Below, piece after piece: positions 34,452 through 42,639 of a DNA stretch of 64,000 nt (its first letter is position 1; every line of letters starts with the position of its first letter). This DNA comes from an uncultured Oscillospiraceae bacterium (GTDB lineage: Bacteria; Bacillota; Clostridia; Oscillospirales; Acutalibacteraceae). The notes under the pieces were generated by a model. That model saw only the letters and a program-made list of their open reading frames with translations, was not told the DNA's origin and ran no database searches. Both the position numbers and the translations under genes were made by a program. The DNA is taken from positions 62,001 to 126,000 of the forward strand of contig UQWL01000007.1 of NCBI GenBank assembly GCA_900544715.1, written 5' to 3'.

Positions 34452-36043
34452 TTAGGCTTTGAAGAGCGGCTGCCGGGAGGAGAGGCGCAGAGCTTGTGCT
34501 CAATGGAATCCACCAGCGCAAGCCAGCTGGCCTCAATGATATCCTGAGAAACGCCGACCGTCGTCCAGATATCGCTGCCGTCGGCAGAGGAGATCAATAC
34601 GCGCACGCGTGCGGCGGTAGCGTCCTTCGGCTCCATCACGCGCACCTTGTAGTCAATCAGGCGCACCTCATTGAGGCAGGGGTAAAATTCAGCCAGTGCC
34701 TCGCGCAGCGCCTTATCGAGCGCGTTCACCGGGCCGTCGCCGTCGGAAGCGGCAATTTTCACCTTGCCGCCCACACGGATTTTGATGGTGGCGGTGGCGC
34801 TATGGTTATTGTCATAGGGCAGTTCGTCGAGTACCTTGTAGCTAATCAGGTCGAAGAAGGGTTCCACGCCCTCCACGCGTTTGCGGATAATCAGCTCAAA
34901 GCTCGAATCCGCGCCCTCATACTGATAGCCCTCATACTCCTTTTCCTTGAGCTCACCCACAATATCAGCCAGCACGGGGGAGTCCCTGGTGATCTCCGGA
35001 TAAATTTTCTGCACGCGCCGCAAAACGGCGGATTTGCCCGTCATCTCGGACATCAGGAAGCGCCTGTGATTGCCCACAAGCGCCGGGTCGATATGTTCAA
35101 AGGAGCGCTCGTTTTTCAGCACGCCGTCCGCATGCATGCCCGCTTTATGGGCAAAGGCACTGCGGCCCACGAAGGGCATATTTTTATGCAGGGTGATGTT
35201 GGCGGTTTCCGCAATCCGCATAGCCGTCGCAGTCAGCGTATGCATCCGTTCCGCCGGGATGCAGGGAAGCCCGCATTTGAGCTGCAGCGTTGGGATGACA
35301 GCGGAAAGGTTTGCGTTGCCTGTGCGCTCTCCAAAGCCGAGGAACGTGCCCTGCACATGGGAGGCGCCGCCCTGTACGGCGCAGACGGAATTTGCAACGG
35401 CCATGCCGCAGTCGTCATGTGCATGCATGCCGATCTCCGTATCCGGAAAAGAGGCGCATACCTGCGTGGTGATGGCAAAAATATCATAGGGGATCATACC
35501 GCCGTTGGTATCGCACAGCGTGAGAATGCGCGCGCCGCCGCGCTTCGCCGCGCGCAACGCCTCCAGTGCGAAATCCGGGCTGGCTTGGTAGCCGTCGAAA
35601 AAATGCTCTGCGTCAAAAATAACCGTTTTTCCGTGCCCACTGAAGAAGCTGCAGGTCTCCTCGATCATACGCAGGTTTTCCTCTGGCGTTGTTTTCAGAA
35701 TTTCCCGCACATGGAGCTCCCAGCACTTACCGAAGATTGAAACCACCGGCGTATTTGCCCGCAGGAGCGCCAGGCAGTTTGGGTCCTCTTCCGGGGCGCA
35801 GCCCTTGCGGCGGGTGCTCCCGAAGGCGACCAGCGTTGCGTTTTTTAGAGGAAGAGCCGCGGCCCGGTCAAAGAACTCCAACTCCTTTGGGTTGGAAGCA
35901 GGGTTCCCCGCCTCCAGGTAAGCAAGCCCTAATTCATCGAGCGCGCGCACAATTCCGATTTTATCCTCTACGGAGAAGGAGATGCCCTCTCCCTGCGCGC
36001 CGTCGCGCAGCGTAGAGTCCAGAATGGTGATATGGCGTTGCAA
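34424..36043 (-). CDS. cimA: citramalate synthase
   Basis: A 539-aa DRE-TIM metallolyase. The N-terminal catalytic barrel begins ITILDSTLRDGAQGEGISFS (DRDG-type metal/substrate motif) and has GMHAHDDCGMAVANS (~residue 209) with the HxH metal site and GFGERTGNANL. The C-terminal LeuA dimer/regulatory domain covers residues ~400-520. Sequence features such as TLRDGAQGEG and PFVGRSAFAHKAGMHADGV fit (R)-citramalate synthase, which condenses acetyl-CoA and pyruvate for threonine-independent isoleucine synthesis; a homocitrate or isopropylmalate synthase is less likely. The final ~9 residues (NIEYPISNI) come from a DNA heptamer repeat. It precedes leuCD, which would carry out the next step. Confidence 0.9.
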   Translation of the reverse strand: MQRHITILDSTLRDGAQGEGISFSVEDKIGIVRALDELGLAYLEAGNPASNPKELEFFDRAAALPLKNATLVAFGSTRRKGCAPEEDPNCLALLRANTPVVSIFGKCWELHVREILKTTPEENLRMIEETCSFFSGHGKTVIFDAEHFFDGYQASPDFALEALRAAKRGGARILTLCDTNGGMIPYDIFAITTQVCASFPDTEIGMHAHDDCGMAVANSVCAVQGGASHVQGTFLGFGERTGNANLSAVIPTLQLKCGLPCIPAERMHTLTATAMRIAETANITLHKNMPFVGRSAFAHKAGMHADGVLKNERSFEHIDPALVGNHRRFLMSEMTGKSAVLRRVQKIYPEITRDSPVLADIVGELKEKEYEGYQYEGADSSFELIIRKRVEGVEPFFDLISYKVLDELPYDNNHSATATIKIRVGGKVKIAASDGDGPVNALDKALREALAEFYPCLNEVRLIDYKVRVMEPKDATAARVRVLISSADGSDIWTTVGVSQDIIEASWLALVDSIEHKLCASPPGSRSSKPNIEYPISNI

Positions 36044-36139
36044 AAGCGCCGCCTCCTTCCAAACGATGGTGAAACAAAAATCAGAATGAAAGCGATCCTT
36101 TTCACCAGTGTATCACAGAGCCAATCTTTTTGTCCATCT

Positions 36140-36667
36140 TTAAGTGCCGCTGCGGGAAGATATGGCGGCTTCGTGGTCGCGGATGCCTTCATCGCCGCTT
36201 TCCAATGCCGTCATACCGGAGCGGGACATTTCCACGATTCCGTGCAGCCCCATATCCTCAATGAAGCTGTCGATGCGGTCGGTCGCGCCGGTCAGCTCTG
36301 CGGTGATGGTGCGGTGGCCGATATCCTTGACGCGCGCGCCGTGTTTGGAAATCGTGCGCAGCACGGCGGGGCGGTCTTGATTGAGCGCGCGCACCTTTAC
36401 AAGGGCGAGCTCGCTTGCGATCAGGTGATCCTCTTCCAGGCGGATCACCTTGACAACGTCCTCCAGCTTGAGCAGCTGCTTTTCCATCTGGCGGAAGGTA
36501 ACGGGCGCCGCCTCGGAAACGATCGTCATGCGGGAGAAGCGCGGGTCCTCCGTTTCAGATACCGTGAGGCTCTGAATATTGTAGCCGCGGCGGGAGAACA
36601 GGCCGACCACACGCAGCAGAACGCCCGCGTGGTTGTTCACCAGCGCGGAGAGCGACAGCTTTTCCAT
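36140..36667 (-). CDS. ilvN: acetolactate synthase small (regulatory) subunit
   Basis: A 175-aa IlvN/IlvH. The N-terminal ACT domain starts MEKLSLSALVNNHAGVLLRVVGLFSRRGYNIQSLTV (residues 1-36) with the Asn-His-x-Gly effector-binding turn. A second ACT-like domain runs from about residue 82 to 155. It activates the large subunit and mediates feedback inhibition by branched-chain amino acids. It follows ilvB by 38 bp. The 3' gap of 96 bp before cimA shows no clear terminator, so the operon appears continuous. The last ~20 residues are a non-conserved tail. Confidence 0.94.
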   Translation of the reverse strand: MEKLSLSALVNNHAGVLLRVVGLFSRRGYNIQSLTVSETEDPRFSRMTIVSEAAPVTFRQMEKQLLKLEDVVKVIRLEEDHLIASELALVKVRALNQDRPAVLRTISKHGARVKDIGHRTITAELTGATDRIDSFIEDMGLHGIVEMSRSGMTALESGDEGIRDHEAAISSRSGT

Positions 36668-36705
36668 CCAATCAATCCTTTCACAGGTGCTGGGTATAGA
36701 CTAGG

Positions 36706-38373
36706 TTATTCCATAAAAACGTTGATGGTATCCTGCACGGCGCCGCCGGGAGGGATCATCGGCAGCACCATGGCATCGGGCGAGATCCGGCAGTCCACCA
36801 CGCATGGTCCACCGCAGGAGAGCGCCGTTTGCAAAACGGGCTCGATTTGCTCCGGGCGTTCTATGCGGAAGCCCTGCGCGCCGAATGCCTCGGCGAGCCG
36901 GACCAGATCCGTCTGCCGGTGAGGCGCGGTCTGCGCATAGCGGCGGTCATAAAAAACCGTTTGCCACTGCCGCACCATGCCGAGCACTGTGTTGTTCATG
37001 ACAAGGTCAACAATGGGCAGCCGGTAGGAGACAAGCGTCGCAAGCTCATTTAAATTCATATGGAAGCTGCCGTCTCCACTGACAAGAATGGTTTTTCGAT
37101 CCGGGTGTGCAAGGCAGGCGCCTGCCGCGGCCCCAAGGCCGAAGCCCATCGCCCCAAGCCCACCTGAGGTGATGAAGGTACGGGGCTGCTCAAAGGTATA
37201 GTATTGCGCCGTCCACATTTGATGCTGGCCCACATCCGTGACGATCTGCGTGTTGTCCGGCGTGAGGCGGTCCAGCGTTTCGATCACCTGCTGCGGCGTG
37301 GGAAAGCCGTCCACAGGGGCGGAGGGCGGCATTTGGCGGAAGGCGGCGGTCTGCGCACGCCACGCGGCATGCGCCATGGGCGGGAGCGCTTTGCTCAGCC
37401 GCTGGAACACCTCTTTGAGATCGCCGCGCAGATGGAATTCGGCAAACAGGTTTTTATCCATCTCCGCCGGGTCAATATCGATGTGGACGATTTTGGCCCG
37501 GGGGGCGAACTGTGCGCGGTTGCAGGCCACACGGTCGGAAAAACGTGCGCCCGCGGCAATGAGCAGGTCGCATTCCTGCGCCGCGCGGTTGGCCGCATAA
37601 GCGCCGTGCATCCCGATCATGCCCAGGTAGAGCGGGTGGTCGGCCGGGAAGCCGCCCAGCCCCATCATGGAGGAGGCAACAGGGATATCCATGCGCTCCG
37701 CCAGTTGCAGCAGCTCCGGCGACGCGCCCGAGGAGATGACGCCGCCGCCGATATAGAGCAGCGGCTTTTGTGACTGTCGGATCGCCTGAGCGGTGCGCGC
37801 AAGGCATTCTTCGCGCGGCGGCTTTGCAGGCGTCATCAAAACGGCAGGCTGCGGCGTATACTCCGTGCTGGCAAGCGTAATATTTTTCGGGATATCGACC
37901 AAAACGGGCCCTTTTCGCCCGGAGCCCGCAATGCGGAACGCTTCACGCAGGCAGGGGGTGAGATCCTCTATTTTTTTCACGATGAAGCTGTGCTTGGTGA
38001 CCGGCATCGTGATGCCGGTGGTATCCACCTCCTGGAAACTGTCGCGCCCGAGGAGGGAGGCGTCCACGTTGCCCGTGATAAAGACAACGGGGATGGAATC
38101 CATAAACGCGGAGGCGATGCCCGTGACGAGATTGGTGGAGCCGGGGCCGGAGGTGGCGAGGCAGACGCCCGTTTTCCCGCTTGCACGCGCATAGCCTTCA
38201 GCCGCGTGCGCAGCGCCCTGCTCATGGGCGGTGAGGATATGGCGGATTTTTCCGCTGTAAGCATAGAGCGCATCATAGACCGCGAGGACGGTCGCGCCGG
38301 GGTAGCCGAAAATCGTGTCCACCCCCTGCTCCAGCAAGACTTCCATAATGATCTGAGCGCCTGTTTTTTTCAT
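36706..38373 (-). CDS. ilvB: acetolactate synthase large (catalytic) subunit
   Basis: A 555-aa ThDP-dependent enzyme of normal length. It makes acetolactate from two pyruvates (Val/Leu) or acetohydroxybutyrate (Ile). Visible are the catalytic Glu in LTAHEQGAAHAAEGYARASG (~residue 47), the FAD-binding centre MIGMHGAYAANRAAQECDLL, and the ThDP/Mg motif GDGSFHMNLNELATLVSYRLPIVDLVMNN (~residues 433-461). It is the first gene after a T-box leader. GAAGGTGA lies before the ATG. ilvC and ilvD are not in the window and must be elsewhere. Confidence 0.96.
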   Translation of the reverse strand: MKKTGAQIIMEVLLEQGVDTIFGYPGATVLAVYDALYAYSGKIRHILTAHEQGAAHAAEGYARASGKTGVCLATSGPGSTNLVTGIASAFMDSIPVVFITGNVDASLLGRDSFQEVDTTGITMPVTKHSFIVKKIEDLTPCLREAFRIAGSGRKGPVLVDIPKNITLASTEYTPQPAVLMTPAKPPREECLARTAQAIRQSQKPLLYIGGGVISSGASPELLQLAERMDIPVASSMMGLGGFPADHPLYLGMIGMHGAYAANRAAQECDLLIAAGARFSDRVACNRAQFAPRAKIVHIDIDPAEMDKNLFAEFHLRGDLKEVFQRLSKALPPMAHAAWRAQTAAFRQMPPSAPVDGFPTPQQVIETLDRLTPDNTQIVTDVGQHQMWTAQYYTFEQPRTFITSGGLGAMGFGLGAAAGACLAHPDRKTILVSGDGSFHMNLNELATLVSYRLPIVDLVMNNTVLGMVRQWQTVFYDRRYAQTAPHRQTDLVRLAEAFGAQGFRIERPEQIEPVLQTALSCGGPCVVDCRISPDAMVLPMIPPGGAVQDTINVFME

Positions 38374-38420
38374 GCACGGTCACCTTCGTTATATTGATTC
38401 CCAAACAGCCATTGCAGAAG

Positions 38421-38706
38421 GAAAAGAAAAAGCGCCTCCCTCTCCTGCTTTCTCAGAAGACGAAGGCGTGTAAAGCTTCCGCGGTACCACTTCAATTGCC
38501 CTTTCGGGCCGCTTACGGCATCAGGCCTGCCGGCCGAATCCCTGCCCATGTAACGGTAGGCCACCGTCTCCCCTAGCACGCTTTGCGCTTTCAGTTCGCA
38601 GCTCCAGGGCGAGTTCACCACGTCCGGCACCGCCGCCTTACAGCAACCGGCGGCTCTCTGCGCGTGCGGATGATGGATACTAGTCCCCATCTCAGCTTTT
38701 CGCTTT
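38421..38706 (-). ncRNA. T-box riboswitch (probably leucine) of the ilvB operon
   Basis: On the minus strand the leader shows a Stem I with AGAGAGCCG, a CCTGGAGC block, and the T-box sequence AAGTGGTACCGCGG (38492-38479). The specifier region reads GTGAA-CTC-GCCC, so the specifier codon is probably CTC (Leu), followed by a purine. A terminator follows: a 15-bp stem with one mismatch (38433-38468) and a T-run (38432-38420). Uncharged tRNA binding would favour antitermination into ilvB. Confidence 0.92.
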
Positions 38707-38712
38707 TTGGAT

Positions 38713-38741
38713 ATCCTAGCACGGTTGCGGATGATTGTCAA
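38713..38741 (-). promoter_or_regulatory. promoter of the T-box/ilvB operon
   Basis: TTGACA (38741-38736), exactly 17 nt, and TAGGAT (38718-38713) with an upstream TGC extension. It starts the T-box leader ~7 nt downstream. Confidence 0.85.
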
Positions 38742-39031
38742 GAAAAAACATTCTCCCGCAGCGCTGGCTAGGCACTGCGGGAGGACGGAGATTCACCACG
38801 CGGAAACGGCTGCCTGACAGCACCCGGCAGGCAATACTTTTGAAAACGGAGAAATTTTCAGAAGGCACCATTTCCGATCGGGGAATGGGTAATGTGATGA
38901 TGCTTCACGCATCGAAAATAATGATAGGGATATTATTCCAAGATTTCCTTATAAATTAGATAACATTCAAAAAAACACAAGAAAAAGGTCGCCTTTTTTT
39001 ATGTTGTTTTTATTATATCACCTGGCACGAC

Positions 39032-39093
39032 AAAATGCAATGCATAAATTTCTAGAGTTTTGCATTACACTATATATTACAAAATGCATTACG
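39032..39093 (+). promoter_or_regulatory. cluster of AATGCA/TGCATT repeats upstream of the RHH gene
   Basis: Three closely spaced copies occur: AAAATGCAATGCAT (39032-39045), TTTTGCATTACAC (39058-39070) and AAAATGCATTACG (39081-39093), lying in the last 115 bp before the ribbon-helix-helix gene. The array is a candidate autoregulatory operator. The rest of 38741-39145 shows no gene. Confidence 0.5.
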
Positions 39094-39145
39094 AAGTTTT
39101 CCTGAAGTGTTGCGATTCATATGCAGGGAGAGGGATGGAAGCGCC

Positions 39146-39373
39146 ATGAGCCGCCGGTTTAAAATTCCAAAGATGCCTTCCACGGTGAATAAAACCATCC
39201 GGTTCCCACAGTCTGTTGTCGATCAGGTGGAAGAAGCGTTACAGGGCGCTGATTGTAACTTTTCCCAATTTGTGATTGAGGCGGTTCGCGTCGCGCTGGA
39301 AAACCTGGAGGAGGATCGGCTGGCAGAGCAGGGGCAGGTGAAGCCGCCGGATGGCAGCAAGGAAACAGAATAG
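39146..39373 (+). CDS. small ribbon-helix-helix protein
   Basis: A 75-aa protein with the compact ribbon-helix-helix pattern: a basic strand region MPSTVNKTIRFPQSVVDQVEEAL (residues ~9-31), then a second helix DCNFSQFVIEAVRVALENLEE (residues ~36-56). The strand residues NKTIRF alternate polar and hydrophobic as in CopG/Arc/YlcI-type DNA-binding proteins. The C-terminal tail is polar. I chose the ATG at 39146; an upstream in-frame TTG would add 13 residues without homology to the fold. A repeat cluster directly upstream suggests autoregulation. No toxin gene follows, so it is not obviously an antitoxin. A strong terminator follows. Confidence 0.75.
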   Translation: MSRRFKIPKMPSTVNKTIRFPQSVVDQVEEALQGADCNFSQFVIEAVRVALENLEEDRLAEQGQVKPPDGSKETE

Positions 39374-39408
39374 TGAGCAGTGAGCATTTTAGAATGATAA
39401 AAAGCGAA

Positions 39409-39447
39409 AAGCGCATCGGCCTCTTGGGCTGATGCGCTTGTTTTTTG
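39409..39447. terminator. terminator between RHH gene and secreted-protein gene
   Basis: AAGCGCATC (39409-39417) pairs with GATGCGCTT (39431-39439), followed by GTTTTTT on the plus strand and by a T-rich CTTTTCGCTTTTTATC on the minus strand. It can serve both convergent genes. Confidence 0.9.
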
Positions 39448-39527
39448 ATGAGTGTGTGAAAGGAAGGCGCCGGAGTGGACTCCCGGGTGGGAATCCACCC
39501 CGACCAATTGGTTACATAATGCAGAAG

Positions 39528-40811
39528 TTACGCGGCAACGTTGCCACCGAAGGTCTTGAAGAGATCGACAATCGCGCGGGCAATGCGGTTGAAGAACTTC
39601 ATTACCTTTGCAAAGAAGCCAGCGATGCCGGTGCTGTCATCCTTAATGCCAAGATTTTCGGCAATGGACTCGCAGAGGGAAACGGAAGCGTCCGCAATTG
39701 CGAGCGCGTCGCCCTTGAGAGAAGCCTCAACGATCGCGCCGATCTCATCGCCATAGCCGGAGCCGATCTGATCGCCGATGAGTTTGGAAAGCGCTACCTG
39801 ATTAGCAGGCATTTTCAGCGTTTTGCCGATATACTGCATAAGCGCCGCAAAAACCATAGTCTGATCGCCGTTGATCGCCATTCGGTAGCCGCCGGCCGTG
39901 CCGCTTTCGACAACTTTGGCGGCGCCCATCGTAGCAAAATAGTCCACGTCGAACGCCGGGAAGTCAAAGCCGATCAGGCCGCCGACCATCGTAACAACGC
40001 CACTGAAGTCAGCGGGAAGTTCAACACCCAAATCCATGCCCATACCTGCAAGCATGTCAAGGAGGGCTGTTAACTCCGATCCAACTTCGCCATATGTATA
40101 AGCAAGATCGGGGAGAACATCGCCGAGATAGCCGAACGGATCGGCAACCAACGCGTCAATCGCCTTGGTCAGGATATCGGCAATATAGTTAAGAGAACCA
40201 GCCTGGTAGAGCTCTAACGCGCTGGCGGGCATCGTGCCGACATGGAAAGCCTCCAGGAAAGAGGCAAGCGGCTCATAAAGGTTGGGAGCAATCAGCGCAA
40301 GAACAACGCCTAACGTGGCGTTGATATTTCCGTTGCTGGCATTGACCGCCTTGACGAAGGCCTCACGGTCGCCGGGCGTTACGCCCCAGATCACCTTACT
40401 GGTATCAAGCTCATCCCAATTTTTGAGGGAGCCGATATAAGCCTTTGCCTGTGCATACTCGTCGGAAATGTTGCTGGCAACTGTTGCAGTATTTGTTTTC
40501 AACAGATCTGCAAACGTCTTCATGAGAGTCGTAACAGTTGCATCCGTGTAAAGTTTTTCCTGTACCTTCACGGCCTTCAGGATCGGTGCAAGCAGCCCGT
40601 TGAGGGAATCCTTTGTTTGCTGCGCAGACTTTTTGCTCATGTTTTCATACACCGCAGAGTGGTCGGTTGCAGCCGCCTTCGCATTGAAGGCTTCTGCCGC
40701 AGCAGTTGCCGCGTCGTTGGTTGCCGCGCTCGCCATCATCACGCCGCCGAGGGTGGTCATTACCATCAGGGCGGCAAGGAAAACGGAGAGCAGCTTCTTT
40801 GCCTTTTTCAT
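39528..40811 (-). CDS. secreted protein of unknown function
   Basis: A ~427-aa exported protein that I do not recognise. It has a clear signal peptide (KKLLSVFLAALMVMTTLGGVMMASAA, residues ~4-30, cleavage likely after ASA). The mature part is Ala/Leu/Asp-rich and predicted largely helical, with several amphipathic segments and a hydrophobic run IADILTKAIDALVADPFGYLGDVL (~residues 204-227). It ends in an amphipathic aromatic/basic helix FFAKVMKFFNRIARAIVDLF, a C-terminal feature I associate with many clostridial secreted unknowns. No catalytic motif is evident. The ATG at 40811 has GAGGTG 6 nt upstream; a GTG 9 nt earlier overlaps that box. Confidence 0.8.
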   Translation of the reverse strand: MKKAKKLLSVFLAALMVMTTLGGVMMASAATNDAATAAAEAFNAKAAATDHSAVYENMSKKSAQQTKDSLNGLLAPILKAVKVQEKLYTDATVTTLMKTFADLLKTNTATVASNISDEYAQAKAYIGSLKNWDELDTSKVIWGVTPGDREAFVKAVNASNGNINATLGVVLALIAPNLYEPLASFLEAFHVGTMPASALELYQAGSLNYIADILTKAIDALVADPFGYLGDVLPDLAYTYGEVGSELTALLDMLAGMGMDLGVELPADFSGVVTMVGGLIGFDFPAFDVDYFATMGAAKVVESGTAGGYRMAINGDQTMVFAALMQYIGKTLKMPANQVALSKLIGDQIGSGYGDEIGAIVEASLKGDALAIADASVSLCESIAENLGIKDDSTGIAGFFAKVMKFFNRIARAIVDLFKTFGGNVAA

Positions 40812-41198
40812 ATCTTTCACCTCTTTAAAAAATTACCGTCCTATTGTACAAAACAGACGGCCATCCACATGGATTCTATGGACAACCTTATCCTAATGCT
40901 TTCTACAATTTTTGAAAAGGACTTGCTGGAATATTGGCGGAAAATCGAAACTTTTTGATTGGTTTTTGAAAGGTTAAAAGCAATCGGCGTATTCAGAATT
41001 CTTATGAAGATGAAAGCCCCTGATTTGATAAGCTTACATGCGGGTGGAAACATTTTCCAACGCCCAAAAAACTCGCGATAAAACTGTTTGATTTCATCCT
41101 GTGTTTATGCTACACTTTTTGAGTAAGAAAGCGGGTTGCAGAAAAGCGCGGCAGAGCATTTAGCGCCTGCGACCGCTTTCCCTATTTGGTAACGTCAG
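40812..41198. other. intergenic region without recognised gene
   Basis: About 390 bp, AT-richer than the neighbouring coding DNA. It must hold the promoter of the secreted-protein gene (minus strand), but I cannot fix a convincing -35/-10 pair. No ORF with coding character is seen. It ends at the 5' break of a truncated isomerase gene. Confidence 0.5.
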
Positions 41199-41567
41199 TT
41201 GTGTTTGGATACCAACCATTTCACCCCGCTGCACCCGGATGTGCGCTTCCGCCCGCTGCAAAGGCTTTTTCCCTCCCTGCGGGCCAAGTGGAATCCGGCG
41301 GCGGAAGATGGTGTTTCCTACGCACAAAGGTTTGCGAAGCAAATCGTCACAGTGCATCTTTCCGATTATGACGGTATCGATGAATGCCACTGGCTGCCCG
41401 GGCAGGGCATTGTGGATTTCAGCGGGATCCATGCGGCGCTTGCCGGGGCGGGATTTGACGCACCGCTTGTGTTTGAACCAAACGAGCGGTGTAGAGGAAT
41501 CAGGACCACAGGCGCCCGCCTCATTAGCGGTTTTGAAAAATCAATTAGCGTTTCGGCGCAGGAATAG
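41199..41567 (+). pseudogene. truncated sugar phosphate isomerase/epimerase (TIM barrel) remnant
   Basis: The frame encodes the C-terminal third of a xylose isomerase-like TIM barrel protein. It shows CLDTNHF at the start (a metal-ligand strand), then IVTVHLSDYDGIDECHWLPGQGIVDF and APLVFEPNE, which are family blocks around the metal site. A full protein is ~270-290 aa; here only ~120 residues remain, the frame is closed by a TAA just upstream, and there is no ribosome-binding site or plausible start. The middle part (residues ~12-40) is also unlike the family, so the remnant may carry further damage. It lies 36 bp upstream of an SDR gene with which it may once have formed an operon. Confidence 0.7.
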
Positions 41568-41603
41568 AGAGTTGATTGTAGAGACAGAGAGGAGAATTCA
41601 TCT

Positions 41604-42602
41604 ATGAGCAAGCTAAGCGTTCTGACCGGTGCGACCGGCCATATTGGCTACGCCCTTTTGAAGGAGCTGCTCGACAGCGGCGAGCGGGTGCGCATCCTGA
41701 TCCGTAAGGATATCCCGCTGTTTGACGGGCTGGACTGTGAAAAGGTCTTTGGCGACGTGACCGACCCCAAATCGCTCGAAACGGCGTTTGAAGGGGCAGA
41801 TGTCGTCTATCACCTTGCGGGCGTGATTGATATCAACGCGGGGGATGAAAACTTGATCTGGAATGTGAACGTCCAGGGGACGAAGAATGTGGTGGAGGCC
41901 TGCAAAAAGTGCGGGGTGAAGCGGCTCGTTTACGCCTCCTCTGTCGATGCGATCCCGCCGCTGCCGGGTAACCAGCTGATGCGGGAGCTCAGCCACTTTG
42001 AGCCGGAAATCCTCGATGGCACATACGCCAAGACGAAGGCGACGGCCACCCAGTATGTGCTCGATAGCCAGAGCGATGCGCTTGACGTGGTGGTCACGCA
42101 TCCCGGTGCGTGCTGCGGGCCGTATGATTTCAAGGTGTCGAGCGTGGGGGAGATGGTGCGCATGTATATGCGCGGCAAGTTCCCGGTGTCACTCTCCTTC
42201 GGGATGTATAATTTTGTCGATGTGCGCGATGTGGCAAAGGGGATGCACAGCGCGGCAGAGAAGGGCCGGCCCGGCGAGTGCTATATTCTCACCTCAGAGG
42301 CAATCACGGTCGATCAGCTGCTGCATATCCTCGCAGATAAAACGGGAATTCCTGCCTCCAGGTTCAAGCTGCCGCTGTGGCTCGCGCGGGCTGCTGCGCC
42401 GCTGATGGAGGTCTATTACAAGGCGGCGCATAAAACGCCGCTGTTTACGCGTTACTCCCTGCGCAAGCTCAATTCCAACTGCAATTTCAGCATCGAGAAG
42501 GCAGAGCGCGAGCTCGATTATCACCCGATGAGCGCGCGCGAATCCTTTGACGATATGGTAGATTGGATTGCGGGGCATGAGAATATCCCGCTGAAAAAAT
42601 AA
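41604..42602 (+). CDS. NAD(P)-dependent epimerase/dehydratase (extended SDR)
   Basis: A 332-aa extended short-chain dehydrogenase. The Rossmann start is LSVLTGATGHIGYALLKEL (residues ~4-22, TGATGHIG), then DVTDPKSLETAFEGADVVYHLAGV, the Ser in YASSVDAIP (~residue 113) and YAKTKA with the catalytic Tyr and Lys (~residues 142-147). The family includes dihydroflavonol reductase-, sugar epimerase- and hydroxysteroid-type enzymes; substrate is not assignable. GAGAGGAGAATTC precedes the ATG. A broken sugar isomerase lies immediately upstream and an ankyrin protein downstream, so it may be the functional survivor of a sugar-catabolic set. Confidence 0.88.
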   Translation: MSKLSVLTGATGHIGYALLKELLDSGERVRILIRKDIPLFDGLDCEKVFGDVTDPKSLETAFEGADVVYHLAGVIDINAGDENLIWNVNVQGTKNVVEACKKCGVKRLVYASSVDAIPPLPGNQLMRELSHFEPEILDGTYAKTKATATQYVLDSQSDALDVVVTHPGACCGPYDFKVSSVGEMVRMYMRGKFPVSLSFGMYNFVDVRDVAKGMHSAAEKGRPGECYILTSEAITVDQLLHILADKTGIPASRFKLPLWLARAAAPLMEVYYKAAHKTPLFTRYSLRKLNSNCNFSIEKAERELDYHPMSARESFDDMVDWIAGHENIPLKK

Positions 42603-42639
42603 TGCAGGCGATGGATTTGATGATACAGGAGGCGTTTTC

